From: Pinus tabuliformis
Lineage: Eukaryota > Streptophyta > Pinopsida > Pinales > Pinaceae
DNA: 64,000 nucleotides
Direction of reading: 5' to 3'
NCBI GenBank assembly: GCA_031772625.1
Contig: CM062812.1
Location: 729,776,300-729,840,299, forward strand
In this document: one piece after another, positions 10,401 to 22,330 of the stretch
How the letters are laid out: each line of letters starts with the position of its first letter
Position numbering within the stretch: the first letter of the stretch is position 1
The notes under the pieces: generated by a model
Database searches by the model: none
What the model was told of the DNA's origin: nothing
Seen by the model: the letters and a program-made list of their open reading frames with translations, nothing else
Position numbers and translations under genes: made by a program

Positions 10401-13090
10401 CTAGTCCATATTATGCTCCTTACTTCTTCCTCCCTTTCTTTGTTTCAGGTTACTGCTGTTGTCTTCTATGTTGACTCCTATGCTGACTCTTGCCTTGCTT
10501 GCTTCAATTTTTGGATTGCTTGCTCTTGCTTCAATGCTTGTTGTCACTCCTATGCTGACTTCTCTTTTACTTGTTTCATTCTTTGGTTTACTTGCTTTGT
10601 TTGCTGCCTCCTTATCATCCATACCCTCTCTCATTACTAAATCATGATTGTTCAACATTCTTTCCAGCAAATTAATTTCTCCATTCCATGGATTGATTTC
10701 TTCCATAGAATTCTCTTCTTTCACCTTTATTTGTTTGTTCACTTGTTCCAAATCTCCTCTAGCATTTGCAACAAAACCTGCACACTCAAAACATTTGTTA
10801 AAATAAAAAAAATAAGCATGTTGTGTCTTATCTTCCTTTCGAAACAATTTAGTTGCCTGCTTTGTTTTCTCCTTCTCCTCTGTCAGCACATCAATATGCT
10901 GATTCATATTCTCAACAGAATTCATGAGACTGTCATTTAGTCTCTCTTCCACACCATTTGTTCTAATGATGTCTTCCTGCTTGGGTTCACAGTAGTGAAC
11001 TTATCCTTCTTTCACCTATTGTTGGTTATCTTCACTTCGAAATTGTTTGATTCCTACTACCTATTTACCATCTTCAAACAATATCTGCTCAATCTCTTTG
11101 ATCATATAATCATACTCATTCAGGGCTTTTAATGAACCTACAAACAAATTATTACATCTTCCTGTCTCCATGGCTACTTGAGACACATCTTCTTCTTCAG
11201 AAACTGTAACTGCAGCTTTTGCTCTACCGTAAGCTTCTCTCATTAGTTTCTCTAGCAGTTTAATTTCCTCTTCACACTTAGCAAGCACTTCATCACAATT
11301 CTCTCTTCTTCCAGCTTCATCCTTCACATGCTATGTTACAATATTAAAATACTGTCTTCCTTTGACCCTTGTACTCTCAAGGTCTTTCTGCTGTAGCAAA
11401 TCACTACTTCCCTCATTCAAGAGGTCTTCTCCATCATATTTTGTTCTACTAGAGTACTCTTCCAGACCTTCAACATCTTCAAAGGATTGTCCATCCTCTT
11501 CAAAACAATCCTTTGTTAGTGTTCCTTTTCCCAAGGTTAAATCCTTTGCATAGGGTTCCTCTTTCTTAGCATCTTTCAGTAGATGTCTTTCTTCCCTACT
11601 GTTTGTCTCAACATTTTCCATGGCTATCCCCACTGTGCCTATTATCACAGTGAATTGATGATCCTTTACTATGTTTTCAGCTAACATAGTCTCATCCTTA
11701 AGTTTTCCTTCAGTCCCTTGTTGTTTATCTCCTCTGAAGATATCTTCAAATGGCTGCTTTTCTCCTACAATATTTGCCATCATACACAAACTATCATTAT
11801 TAAAAATATAAGACCCTATGCTCTCACTTGATGGTTCAGCCATCATATCTCCTTGCCATTCTAAATCATTCATATGATTAAGAAATTCTTTGATAGTCTC
11901 TTCTTTAATCTCCTCAAGCCCTTCACTTGGTTGCTTGATATCTTCCTCCAGCTGTATATGAGATCTATCTATCTCATCTTTTTCCAGAACAGAAATTTGA
12001 TCTGCTGGTCTTCTTCCTTCTTCATGACAAGATCATCCAATTGTCCTTCTTTTCATGTTTCACCTGCATACACACATACATTGTCAGTTTTAAAATCATT
12101 AGACCCCTTGGCCTCACTTGAAGTTTCAACCTTCAAGTCTTCATCTTCACATTCTCCCAGAATTTCTCCTTGTTCTGGTTCACAAATGGATTCTTCCATT
12201 TCTAACTCAACTTCCTTGAGTTTTCCTTCAGCCAGTTTACTTGGTTTTGTTGTAGCCTTCTCTGCATCTCATGCCATTCCACTGGCTTCTTCCTCAAGAC
12301 CCATCCTAGTCTCTGGCTTTCCTCAAGCATTCTTCTTAATGCATTCAGTTGTTCTTTTAATTCAACAACCTCTTTATCAATTTCTTCTTGACTCATCCTC
12401 TAGCCATTTGCTTTGGCATCCTCTTTCTTATATCCTCTATTGTGGCTTCTCTCTGAATCTCTGCTATGACTATCAGTAGTCATCTTCTTCTCTTCTTTCT
12501 TCATGAACTCCTTTGCAAAAAGCCTCTATAACAGCTAGTCCTCTTGGCTGTAATCTTACCTCACTAAGCTCTCTTCACTTAGTCTTTTGGTAAGCACGGG
12601 TCCTCTGTCTGGAACCTCCCCTTGAGAAACACCTTTGCTCCTTCTAGGCTTCTGCAATCTCTCACTCTCTCTTGAGAACACTTCAGTTGTCCTCTTTGTC
12701 CAATTTCTTGTTGGATTCTCCAGGTTCACTGCCACTTCGCTTTTAGAGTATTCTCCTTACTCTATCTTCAAGAACTCACTTGGTTCTTCTCTCACATCTT
12801 CTCTTGCTGTCACCTATGCATTAGTATAAAAACACACATTCTTAATTGGAAACAGAACATATTATCTCACCTTCAAGATTTCAACATGATCTTGTTTCAC
12901 CCATTCTTCTACACTTTGAATGGATTGTCCTCTGTTTTTTCCCCAAGTCCTCTTTCCTTCAAAACTTGCATTAAGCAATCTTGCTTTTTCTTTCCTTTAA
13001 GGAATTCTCTGTTCCTGCCTACTCCAAGCCTCTTCTAGAATGCTATAATCTTCTAGAACTTCAAAAGTTCTCTATTAAAGATTACAAATC
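10401..13090 (-). pseudogene. Decayed single long frame: Glu/Lys-rich coiled-coil protein of unknown function
   Basis: Reading leftward from just inside the primer site, coding-like sequence fills almost the whole interior of the element, about 890 codons. It is broken by roughly a dozen stops and two apparent frameshifts (near 12235 and 12010). The largest uninterrupted parts are 11873-11331 (180 codons), 10952-10401 (183), 11327-11061 (88) and 12396-12202 (64). The segments 11873-11061 and 10952-10401 share one frame. The product is very rich in Glu, Lys, Asp and Asn. A clear heptad pattern occurs around 12396-12250 (KEQLNALRRMLEESQRL) and a Leu/Glu helix around 11290-11230. Near the C-terminus a 24-residue Lys/Ser segment ending in VSIGV is duplicated. 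No zinc knuckle or catalytic motif is seen. Several stops could derive from Gln codons by one C-to-T change. The start codon cannot be fixed. Confidence 0.6.
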
Positions 13091-13125
13091 TACTATGATA
13101 CAAACTTCTCCTTTAATACCATTAA

Positions 13126-14910
13126 TGGTGTAGGGTAAACACCCGCACATACCCACAGTATGCATTCAACAATGCATCCACAACTGTCCCAAGTATTTAA
13201 CTCTACAATGGAGTTAAATATTCAGACCATAAATGGTCAAGGCCCCTTTATAAGCCATTCCTTTGTATCAGAACCAATCACCCCGCCTGAACCTTCCTAT
13301 CAGGATTATATGAACCCTTCACAACCTTCAGTTGGTGCTTTTTATTCCTTTCATAATCCTTACACAAAGGATTATCACACAATACACCTTTTCCTCCTTT
13401 TTACGGGTTCTACACAGAACCCGAGGCTAAAACCTCATCGCAATCACTATCGGCAATCTTCCCCGGCCTTACCACATATGTGGTACATCACCCCTCTGAC
13501 TCCGATATATGAATATCGGAATCGTAAAACACTGCTTAAGTCTTAAACCACCCGACGCAACACTTTACACAATACAAAGGAATTGCACTAACCTTCCGCC
13601 CGAATCATATAATAAGCGGACTTCAATGTTTATACACTAGCACTTATGATTGTCATTGTTTCCATAACTTATCGCTCCACATTGCTTCCGCTGTGACCTC
13701 TGCCTTCTTCGAATGCCAATTCCCGATTTCTGAACCTCTAATTGCCAATTAGCGCTTAAACACTATTGGCATATTGGCATTCCATTGTACTCGCCCTTGA
13801 CTACTTCAACCCGCCGATCTGACTGGTTCTCTAGACCCGACAAGGCTATAAATTGGTCTCTATAATATTTCACGTCCGAAACTCAGTTCTGACTGTGTTT
13901 GCACTAATTATTCAGTGTAAATAGTGATTTGAGTTGCGAGACTTACTCTCCAAGAATAATCCCGCCAATGTGATGCTTTGCCTCCTTCTTCAAAGAAATC
14001 ATCCAGACCATTGATCCATGTGATCAATCAGTTCTTGTGCACTAGTATTTTGCTCCCTAACTCCTTAGTTTCTTAGTTTTCCTTGCTAAGTCTTCAGGTT
14101 TCTATGGGTTTAGCTTCTCCTCAAAGGTTTTCTTCAAAGGTTCCTGGGTCTTCTATTCCACTGCTCAACTATTCCTCTGAACTCAATTCCTCAAGCTCTC
14201 AACTTCTATTTCACTCCATAGCACTGCTCTGATGTTTCAATGGGACTCGATGGTCCATTACGATTTTATGAATTGTTCTCCTCTCTGTGCTTTGCCTTCG
14301 ACTGGTTTCCTAGAATTATTGCAAACCTACGGTTTCACACCATAAATAATCATAGAACACGCATTTCATACTTTCTGACATAGTCAGGAAAACTCTCCGT
14401 ATATTAATATAAAAGCATAGATTACACCCAAGGCACCTCGGTCTCACACAGGCTAGATTCTCAACATTAGTGGACTCCACCAATTGAACGCGCAGGTTCA
14501 CTTATTTATGGAGAACACATTGGATTGGATCACTGAAGGATACGATCACTCTAACAAAATCCCTAAAGCTCTTTGCATGCATACATATGTGGTAGACTTT
14601 ATCCACTCCATCTTTTTCTCTGTTGTAAAACAAAAAATTCTTCTTATCACCTTCCCATTTAATGCCTAAAAGCTCTCTTTTGTTCCTAGAATCATGGAAC
14701 TGTTTAAGAGTTGGACTTGACTTCTACCACTCATGTTCTCATTTATTTATTTTGAGAGCATTTACATATTCTCCCATTATCTAATTAAATTACTTAAAAT
14801 CCTAAATATTACATTGACTTGAGACTTACAAAACTAATTTCCCTAAAATACATGACCCCCTATGTCTACTATTTACAATGATTTTCCCTTGGGTGAATGC
14901 TACTGCATCA
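13126..14910 (-). repeat. 5' LTR of the non-autonomous element
   Basis: Partner of 8349-10137. It preserves the terminal CA on the plus strand (TGCATCA to 14910). The conserved inverted repeats lie at 13225-13238, 13470-13485 and 13502-13519. A 128-codon open stretch at 13160-13546 on the opposite strand is interrupted in the other LTR and is not considered a gene. Confidence 0.88.
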
Positions 14911-14915
14911 ATTTG

Positions 14916-17282
14916 TTGGGTTTCCAATATGGTATCTGTTAACAAAAATATAGGACCATCAGAGTATGCATTGCTTATAGTGATATCAATAAGGCTTGTC
15001 CAATGGACAACTATCCTAACCCGTATATCGATGAAATCATTAACAATTATGCCACGAATGAAATATTTTCGTTCATGGATGGATTTTCTAGCTATAACCA
15101 AATCAAGATACTCCTAGCTGATCAACATAAAACCACATTCATCTGAACATGGGGACATATTCTTATCGAAAAAACTCATTTAGATTGAATAATGTTGGCA
15201 CAACCTTCTAACAGGTTATGTCTTATGCATTACACAATATCAAGCACATTGTGCAACCTTACTTAGATGACTTACCAGCTCATTCTATGAAACAGGAAGA
15301 ACATCCAATGCATTTGGGAGCTATATTTATTAGGTTCTGTCATTACAATATATGCTTGAACCCTCAAAAATGTGCTTTTTTGTGTGCAGTCGGGTCGATT
15401 TCAAGGATTTTTTATTTCAAGGGAAGTCATTCATGTCGATCCACTGAATGTAGAGGCTATTATGAATTTTCCTCCTCCTTCCAATCTCTTCCAACTCAAA
15501 AGTTTGAAAGGGAAAGTAAAATTTCTATGTTGATTCATTGAGAACTGCACTGAGATAACTAAAGGTTTCACTCAATTGTTGAAAAATGGCATCTCATTTA
15601 CTTGGGATGAAGTTTCTCAAAAATAATTTGATGCACTTAAACATGCGTTGACCCATGCACCGTTGTTACATCCGCTAGATTATCATCAAGACTATTTTTT
15701 GTATTGAGTTTCATCTGCTGTCGCCATTGGTGTGGTTTTAGTTCAGGAAGTGGAATTAAACATTGAACATGTGATATATTACTTGAGAAGAAATCTTACG
15801 AAAATTGAACATAAGCACATGTTGAGAAATTTGCCTTGGTTGTCATCCAAGTTGTCCAACGTTTTTGGCACTACATTCTATTGTGAAAAATAAGAATTAT
15901 TTTCATTTGCAACCCTAAGGTTTACATTCTTATGAAATAGTTTCTAGGGGAAAAGTATTCTAAATGGATAGTTATCATGCAAGAATTTGATTTGGAATTC
16001 ATAAAATCTAAATCTAAGAAATCACTAGTGTTTGTTGAATTATTATGTGACTTTCCCTATACTGAGACGGAAATTGTGGTAGAGGATTCTCTTCTAGACA
16101 AGTTCCTCTTTCTTATTAGTACTTTAGACCCCTAGTATGGAGATATCGTCATTTATCCTCAAACCCATACTTTTCAGCCAGAATTTAGTTGAATCAATTG
16201 TCCTCGTATTTGATACCAATCCTAGCAATACACTATTGTTGGCGATAGACTTTATCATCATGGTGTTGATTCCATATTCAGATGATGTTTGACTCATGAG
16301 GAAGTTGAAAAGGAATTGAATGAATACCATTCTCAAGCTTCAGGTAGCCATATGTCAACATTTTCCACTACTCAAAATATTTTACACGCTGAGTATTTTT
16401 TCCTTTCAATGTTCAAATATTGCGTAACTGTGGTCCAGAAATGCCACAATTATCATATCTTTGATTGAAAAATGTATGCACACCCAACTCTTCTTCACCC
16501 AATCATTGTTGTTAGTCCTTTTCCTAAATGGGGCATTGATTTACTTACATGTAACCCTCACTCAGTTAGTGGGCACATGTACATTATCCTTGTGGTAGTT
16601 TATTTTATGGAACGGGACGAGGTGATGCATGCATATAGGAATGATTGCAAAACAACCACCATTTTCATGCCATCATCGCAGACCATGAAAATTCTACTTC
16701 ATATTACCCATAGGAAAATGGCCAAGAAGAAACGTCAACAAGGTTTTGACCACCATGACTAAAAATATTATCAGGATTCATAAACGAAATTGGCATCTGA
16801 TTCTTTTTCCAGCATTATGGGCATATCATACCTCCATAAAAACTTTGACTATTTTTACTCCCTTCCAACTAGTGGAAGAGGTTTTACCTATTGAATATGA
16901 AATATCATCTTTCAAATTGGCAATTGAATTATTACCAACCACTTCTGTAGAGGAGGAATGATTCATGTACTTAACACGACTAGATGAGACACGTCGTGAT
17001 GTTGCATTAGCTAGTGAGGCTCAAAAGAAATGAGTTAAGGAAAAGTATGATCAAAATGTAAAACCTCGTTGATAATTAGAAGGGGATATAGTCTTCATCT
17101 ATGATCAGGAACATGATAAATTAGGTGCTGGTAAATTCAAGCCCATGTGGCATGGCCCTTATATTGTAAAATGTGTATTGGAAAAATGGGCTTATGAGCT
17201 AGTTGATTATGGTGACATTCCTTCAGGAAAACCCAGAAATGATATTTACCTAAAGAAATATTATGCTTATATCACTCAGTAA
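14916..17282 (+). pseudogene. Tat-type Ty3/gypsy pol, 3' part (RT, RNase H, integrase), broken
   Basis: This continues the frame interrupted at 8348. The first codons give WVSN and VSVNK, then the RT palm segments FSFMDGFS and YNQIKIL (about 15070-15110). The catalytic loop YLDDLPAHS follows (near 15260), then DPLNVEAIMNFPPPSNL (about 15435-15485, linker after the palm) and an RNase H start near 15600-15720 (FDALKHALTHAPLLHPLDY). Integrase is represented by PKWGIDLLT and a GHMYIILVVVYF stretch (16472-16610), and its C-terminal end by the segment closing in YLKKYYAY (about 17200-17280). Many stops and shifts make it non-functional. Domain order RT-RNase H-integrase without a chromodomain, plus the DEGAST protease upstream, points to the Tat branch. 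Confidence 0.75.
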
Positions 17283-18054
17283 GGAATTTGTATATTTCTA
17301 TATCATATTTTATATGTGGCATTTTTTAGCAGTTTTTTATGATTTTATGCTACTTCTCCTACTTATCTTGTGTTACACTTGATTTTCATATGTTGACTCT
17401 CCGCCAAACTTCCATTGGCTTCTTTGATGGCGCTAGTTCTAGTACTCAAAATTTTTCTTCCACAACTTGGGTCATTTATTCACACACAAATCAGTTAGTT
17501 TCTATTCATGGAATATGACTTGGTCAAACAATGAATACCATCATAGAGTATATCATAGTGATTGAGCTACTATTTGACACCATTTGATTTGGCATTGGTT
17601 GAATGATCATTAGGTTAGATTCTCAACTCATAGTATTACATTTAAACGTTGTCTTTCTGTAAGAAGTGCTTCAATGTTAAGAATGTTTTTGCGGGTTTGT
17701 CTCTTGGAGAGAGAGTTTAACTATATCGAATATCAATACATTCCAAGACATTTAAGCACACTAACTGATGCATTGCCTAATTATGTCTTAAATTGGCATT
17801 TGTAAAACATTTGTAAGAAATAAAAACAAATATTCATCCATATATTGTACAAGATAGACTGAAATAGAAGTAGTAGTTTTCATTAGTCAAATGTTTGTAA
17901 AAAGTGTGGTTTTTCCAAACAATTCATCCAAATACATGAGGCATTGTGGCCTTTATTATCTGTACATGTCCATACATCATCAAAAACTAAAATCTAGCCC
18001 TCATACTAGTAGCTACACATGATGATCATGGTAGCCAATAATAACACGAGCTAC
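17283..18054. other. Post-pol spacer of the Tat-type element
   Basis: AT-rich sequence between the end of plus-strand pol and the antisense frame. No gene, promoter motif or repeat is recognised. Tat elements commonly have a long region between pol and the 3' LTR, and this is consistent with that. Confidence 0.4.
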
Positions 18055-18940
18055 TCATCGTAGAAAGTGACTAATAGGTCCAAGAACACCCACAGTGTGC
18101 CTCTAATAGTAGAGAGGAAAGTCATCAATCCCGACACATGATATTTCTAGGGTCATCCTATCAAGGTTGTGCTCCAACTCAGTCAATGCCTCTTTGACAT
18201 TGGGGTTATGTACTGTGGGAGCTACTGACTTCTCACCACGCTAATCAAATCTGTGTAGACCTATTGGTTTCACTAGTTCCACATATTCATGATCATTTCA
18301 AACACTTAGCCTTGTAGCCAAGAAACAAAAAATTCAAAAATTCAAAAACAATCAAACTGTCAAGTTTTTATCTAGGTCACCCCATTGTATTCTAGTTGCT
18401 AGCGGCATAGCTGGATAACTTGTGTAATCCATGCCTACATATGGAAAGTTTACAATCACAATGATTTCATGTTTCATCCATCCAAATATATCAGGGGTAA
18501 CCCAAATCATTGGGCCTTCACCACCTCTGTGGCTTCCCATCAGTGTGACCCACTTCAACATGCAAGGATCTCATGATCCTCCTATATCTATCACTACCTA
18601 TGGAGCAAGAAGGGGAATCCTGTCTAGAGCGAATGATATGACAAATCCACCATACCCAAAATTCTTGAGTTTGTCTAATTTGACACCAGTTAGTTTCCCT
18701 TTCAGGTTGGTAAATACCCTTTTGCACCAGTTGAATATTGTAGGTGGCATGAACTCTACAAATATCTATGTCTTAGCCTTAGTAAGAAAGTCAAGGGTTG
18801 GGCCTTCATGCCAGGAAAAATGAAAAAGTTACACAAACCATAGTTTCTTAGTGGTTGTATTGTCTTTGGGTTTTTCAAAGACGCTATATCTCGTTCTTCA
18901 TGTTTATGTTATCTCCACTCCATTTTTGTAGCTAAAAACC
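18055..18940 (-). pseudogene. Decayed antisense frame downstream of Tat pol, function unknown
   Basis: On the strand opposite to pol one frame holds from 18940 to a stop at 18055-18057, about 295 codons, with roughly ten internal stops. Recognisably protein-like stretches include KPKDNTTTKKLWFV, HFSWHEGPTLDFLTKAKT, NFGYGGFVISFALDRIPLL, GEGPMIWVTPDIFGWMKHE and ALTELEHNLDRMTLEI. Aromatic and charged residues are evenly distributed. Stops sit where Gln, Arg or Trp would be reached by a single transition. Additional antisense frames between pol and the 3' LTR have been described for plant Tat-lineage elements, and position and orientation agree; I cannot show homology. At the upstream side TTTATTTGTAG precedes 18940 and looks like a splice acceptor. 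Open plus-strand sequence over 18431-18823 is taken as its shadow. Confidence 0.5.
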
Positions 18941-19269
18941 CTACAAATAAACATGGAGGATCATTAGAATAAATTGTCGTAAGTTTTTGCAAAGAAATTG
19001 GGCATTTGCAATTAATTTTTTAAATCCCTTGACACTATGAGTAGCCACATGTGAAAACTAGCATGAATTTGTGCTGTTAGAGCATTAGAAATCGTACAAA
19101 TTGTGATTTTCCATGTTAAAAACTCAGTCGGTGTGCACATGCCCATTAAGGGTGAACTACGCACACTAAGGGCGATTTTTCATTTGATAAACCCGACCAA
19201 AAAATAAAAATACACAGTCAAATGAAAAATAAAAACAAAGAAAATTAAGATATCAGAGAGATGGTTTAC
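18941..19269 (-). other. Possible intron in the antisense frame
   Basis: On the minus strand CCCCAG|GTAAAC (19270/19269) matches a plant donor site and TTTATTTGTAG|G (18941/18940) matches an acceptor with a T-rich approach. The 329-nt interval is AT-rich. Joining the flanks keeps a coding-like frame with the downstream exon (phase 2). The upstream exon (about 19270-19330) is short and contains stops, so this is suggestive only. Confidence 0.35.
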
Positions 19270-19330
19270 CTGGGGAAGACAACTCGTGATTTGGTCCAAT
19301 GGTTTTCCTAGAATTTGCCTCTAAATTTCT

Positions 19331-22330
19331 AGGTGAAAAATGCACTCTATCACTCTCAAATGGTAAAAAACAAAAATGGTAAATTTTTTTTACTCTTTTG
19401 GATTTTTATAAGTTTTTAGGCCTATTAAAATATTAGTTTTTTCCAATTAGCCTCTGAAATCAAATTTTATAATGTTTTTAAATATATTTTTGAGTGGTGA
19501 TGATAATTTTTTAGTTTAAGTTTTGAGATCAAAGGTTATTTATGAAAATGAATCATTTTGGTGATGAGTATATTTTTGTCAATTTTTCGAGCTCTTTGAA
19601 AACTTACAAAAAAAACAAGGAGTTCTCTTTACGACTTTTTCATACTACCTAAACATGAAAATATCACCCAGTACTTGACCATTCAAACTCATAAAGGTAA
19701 ATGAACAGTCATCTATTTAGTATAAGTTTACTCCTTTTACAAACTGAACTAGACTATTTACAAAAAAGGTATACATTGACTAATCATGGTAAATGGAGTT
19801 TTCTCTTGCATTATTTTACCCTTTTTCAGGCTTGAGGGACCCAATTTACAAAAAAGGACACTGTGGAGTTTACTTTTTTTTCCTCCTAACTCCCTAAACT
19901 TGAAAAACACCAAGCTTTAATTTCTTTGGGCTCGTTAAAGTTTTACGTTGAAAGAACTGAATGAGTTTTATTCTTTTTTTTTTTTTCCTTTTCAAACTCT
20001 TTAAACATGAAAACGACATCGAGTTACCCTTTCATGAGACTTGTAAAACTTAAAATGTGCAGGACTCATTAAGCATGATGACATGGAACCACTCTTTCCT
20101 AGGATTCATTAAAAATACTTCGAAGGACTCATTTGAAGAATGTGGTTACAATACAAGCATATGTTATCCTACTCAAGAATTCCAAAAATAAAGAGGTAAT
20201 TTCAAGTAATGGTGGGGGGAAATTGGGAAAAACACCTTCGTTTTTGTATTGTAAAAGGTAGTATGTTGCTCTTGAACTTGACACTCCAGCACTTTTTGTG
20301 GCTGGCTTAGGAAATCCATTTGCCTCTCAGTTGACCATGCCTCATTGAAAGCCTTTAGTTGGTTTGGGTAATTCTTCTTTTTGAGTCAAATGTTATCAAG
20401 TCAAAAGGTCGTGTCACTAATATGTTCAATAGAATTCGAACCTCATTAAAATTACTTTTCCATTCATAGCCTTCAATTGTGTTGAACATCTCTGAGGTAG
20501 TCCTAGATTACTCCAAATCGTTGTTCTTCAAATCTTGACATGAGTTTCGTGTTGTATGCCCTCCTATGATGGGTTGCTTCCTATCGACTTCATCTCACTA
20601 TCTAGGAAGTTAATCTACAAACCTTCAAGACCTTGGAGCTTGCATGTCTTAATGGCAAGTTTCTCACATTCGATGAAAAGTACTCCTCATTGACCTTGGA
20701 TTGAATGATTCTATGAGTGTTCGACATAAACACATCTATTCATACTTAATAGATTATACTAGAAGTACCTTGAGAGCCATTTTAATTATTGGCAGTTTCT
20801 CTCGTGCTTATTAACAATTCATATCATTGACTGGTAACCAAGTGGTTTCTACCATGTTCAATCAGGAGACATTCATTCATATGGCTAAATTCATACTATC
20901 GATTGATATATGGATATCAAGACCCTGGATCTAGTTTTATCCATCAAGGCTGCATGGAGTTATTAAATATTCATTATTGTAAACATAGATCCATTGCTGG
21001 TTGTGTCCATACTATGTTGTCTATTGACATGGACCTTCAGATGTATTTATGTACTAGTTGTTTCATACATTTATACTTTGAGTATGGGAATTCCTACCTC
21101 AATGTTGATTTAATGTTGCATTGTAACATTTAAATGATTTTTTCAGGTCTTCGACCGCACTCTCTAAACCAAACCTTGGCATGATAAAGTGCTACAGTCA
21201 TCAAATATCTCTTCTGACTTTGCACTTTATTGGGAAATCTATTACACGTTATTTTTTCACACTAGGTAAATGACCATTAGTTTGGATCTTTCACCATCCA
21301 TCAATGTGTTTCAAAGTACCTCTCTATAAAGCTAGAACCCAAATGATCCCTGAGACAATGAAATTCCTAGATCCCAAGGCTCAAAAACCTATTTTTGGCT
21401 TCCTGCGCAGTTCCCTAGTCCATTTCTACCCATGTGTAGAAAATTCCATTAGGAACTACACAAAAGTGCACTATTCCAAACACTATGGCCTACACACATG
21501 ACTCAACACAAGTAAAAAGAAAAGTTAAAGTCTAAAGGAATTGTTAGTTAAATATTTCCCAATTAACAAGCTTTGAATGGATGCCTATTCAACCCTAATC
21601 CGTCCAATCATGGAGCTACTTCCCTCTCTTTGTGGAACCACTATCCCACTATTTGCGGATCTCATCCCTTGGAAAATGGATACCAAACTCCCCCCTCTTG
21701 GCCTATAAAGCAAACACAGATAAAAGGAATGGAGAGGACAATTGACAATAAGCTTATGATGCATAAATCAGGCTAGGATTCTATACATCCAAGGAGATGG
21801 TTGGAGATTGTGAGAAGCGGCTCGTAACATCAAGGCTTTGATGTTGTAATTTTTTTTCTATATTTTATTAATATAAAATAAAATTTTATTTCCTAATCAT
21901 GTCTTCTCTGATATCATTTGTGGGATTCCTTGATCACTCACATATGTTATGGTTGGTTATTGATTCAATTTATGATATATGTTGAGTTAAAAAATTCATT
22001 TTTCTTTCATTCTATATACTAGATGCTTTGATCCTTTCTGTGTTTATGTCTATGCAGATCTGCTTTAAGACATCTTGGAGAAGCTGTGGAAAGTGCTGGA
22101 ACAATCTATAAAGCATTAAGGATAAGCTAATTGTGAAAGGAACTAAAAGGTTCTTCGAAATGCATTTCAATAAATGGCAAGTGATCTCTCTCATATTTTT
22201 TGTTTCAATCAATTGTAAGCTAAGGAAATGTAGCAGTTATTTCTTGTTTGTTACTAGATTTCATTCAGGTCTAGGGATGTTCACCTTGTCCACAATATGG
22301 ATTAGTCCTCGTAACAATATTAGAGAGAAG
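19331..22330. other. No recognised gene; probable remainder of Tat element or its LTR
   Basis: AT-rich and without convincing coding. Poly-T/poly-A runs occur at 19380-19620 and 19970-19990. A TATA-like CCTATAAAGC at about 21698 followed by a GGAATGGAGAGG run, with an AT-rich stretch at 21840-21890, resembles an LTR core promoter and polyadenylation region. No matching copy or terminal TG/CA pair was found, so no LTR is called. Confidence 0.35.

Larger units (their letters stand above)
8349..14910 (-). mobile_element. Non-autonomous LTR retrotransposon, complete but decayed, encoding only an unknown protein
   Basis: Two long direct repeats (8349-10137 and 13126-14910) flank a 2,988-bp interior. 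On the minus strand the element starts TGATGCAGTAGC (14910) and ends ACACCA (8349). A decayed initiator-Met primer site lies just inside the right LTR (minus TGGTATTAAAGG, near 13110-13121), and a polypurine-like CTTTGGGAGTC abuts the left LTR (10138-10148). Five-bp target duplications are ACTTG (8344-8348) and ATTTG (14911-14915), one C-to-T change apart. Removing the element and one duplication rejoins the Tat pol frame without a shift. No gag, protease, RT or integrase is visible inside, so mobilisation must have been in trans. The LTRs differ at roughly one position in ten by eye over their first 400 bp, so insertion is old. Confidence 0.88.

Noticed and set aside
12831-12893. 57-nt intron in the unknown frame (AAG|GTGAGA ... 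GCATAG|G)
   Set aside because: Shorter than usual plant introns, and a multiple of three that keeps the frame; two Gln-to-stop changes explain it more simply.
13160-13546. 128-codon open stretch on the plus strand inside an LTR
   Set aside because: It lies antisense within the LTR of the non-autonomous element. The other LTR copy (8395-8640) has a stop in the same frame, and similarity between the two is explained by LTR duplication.
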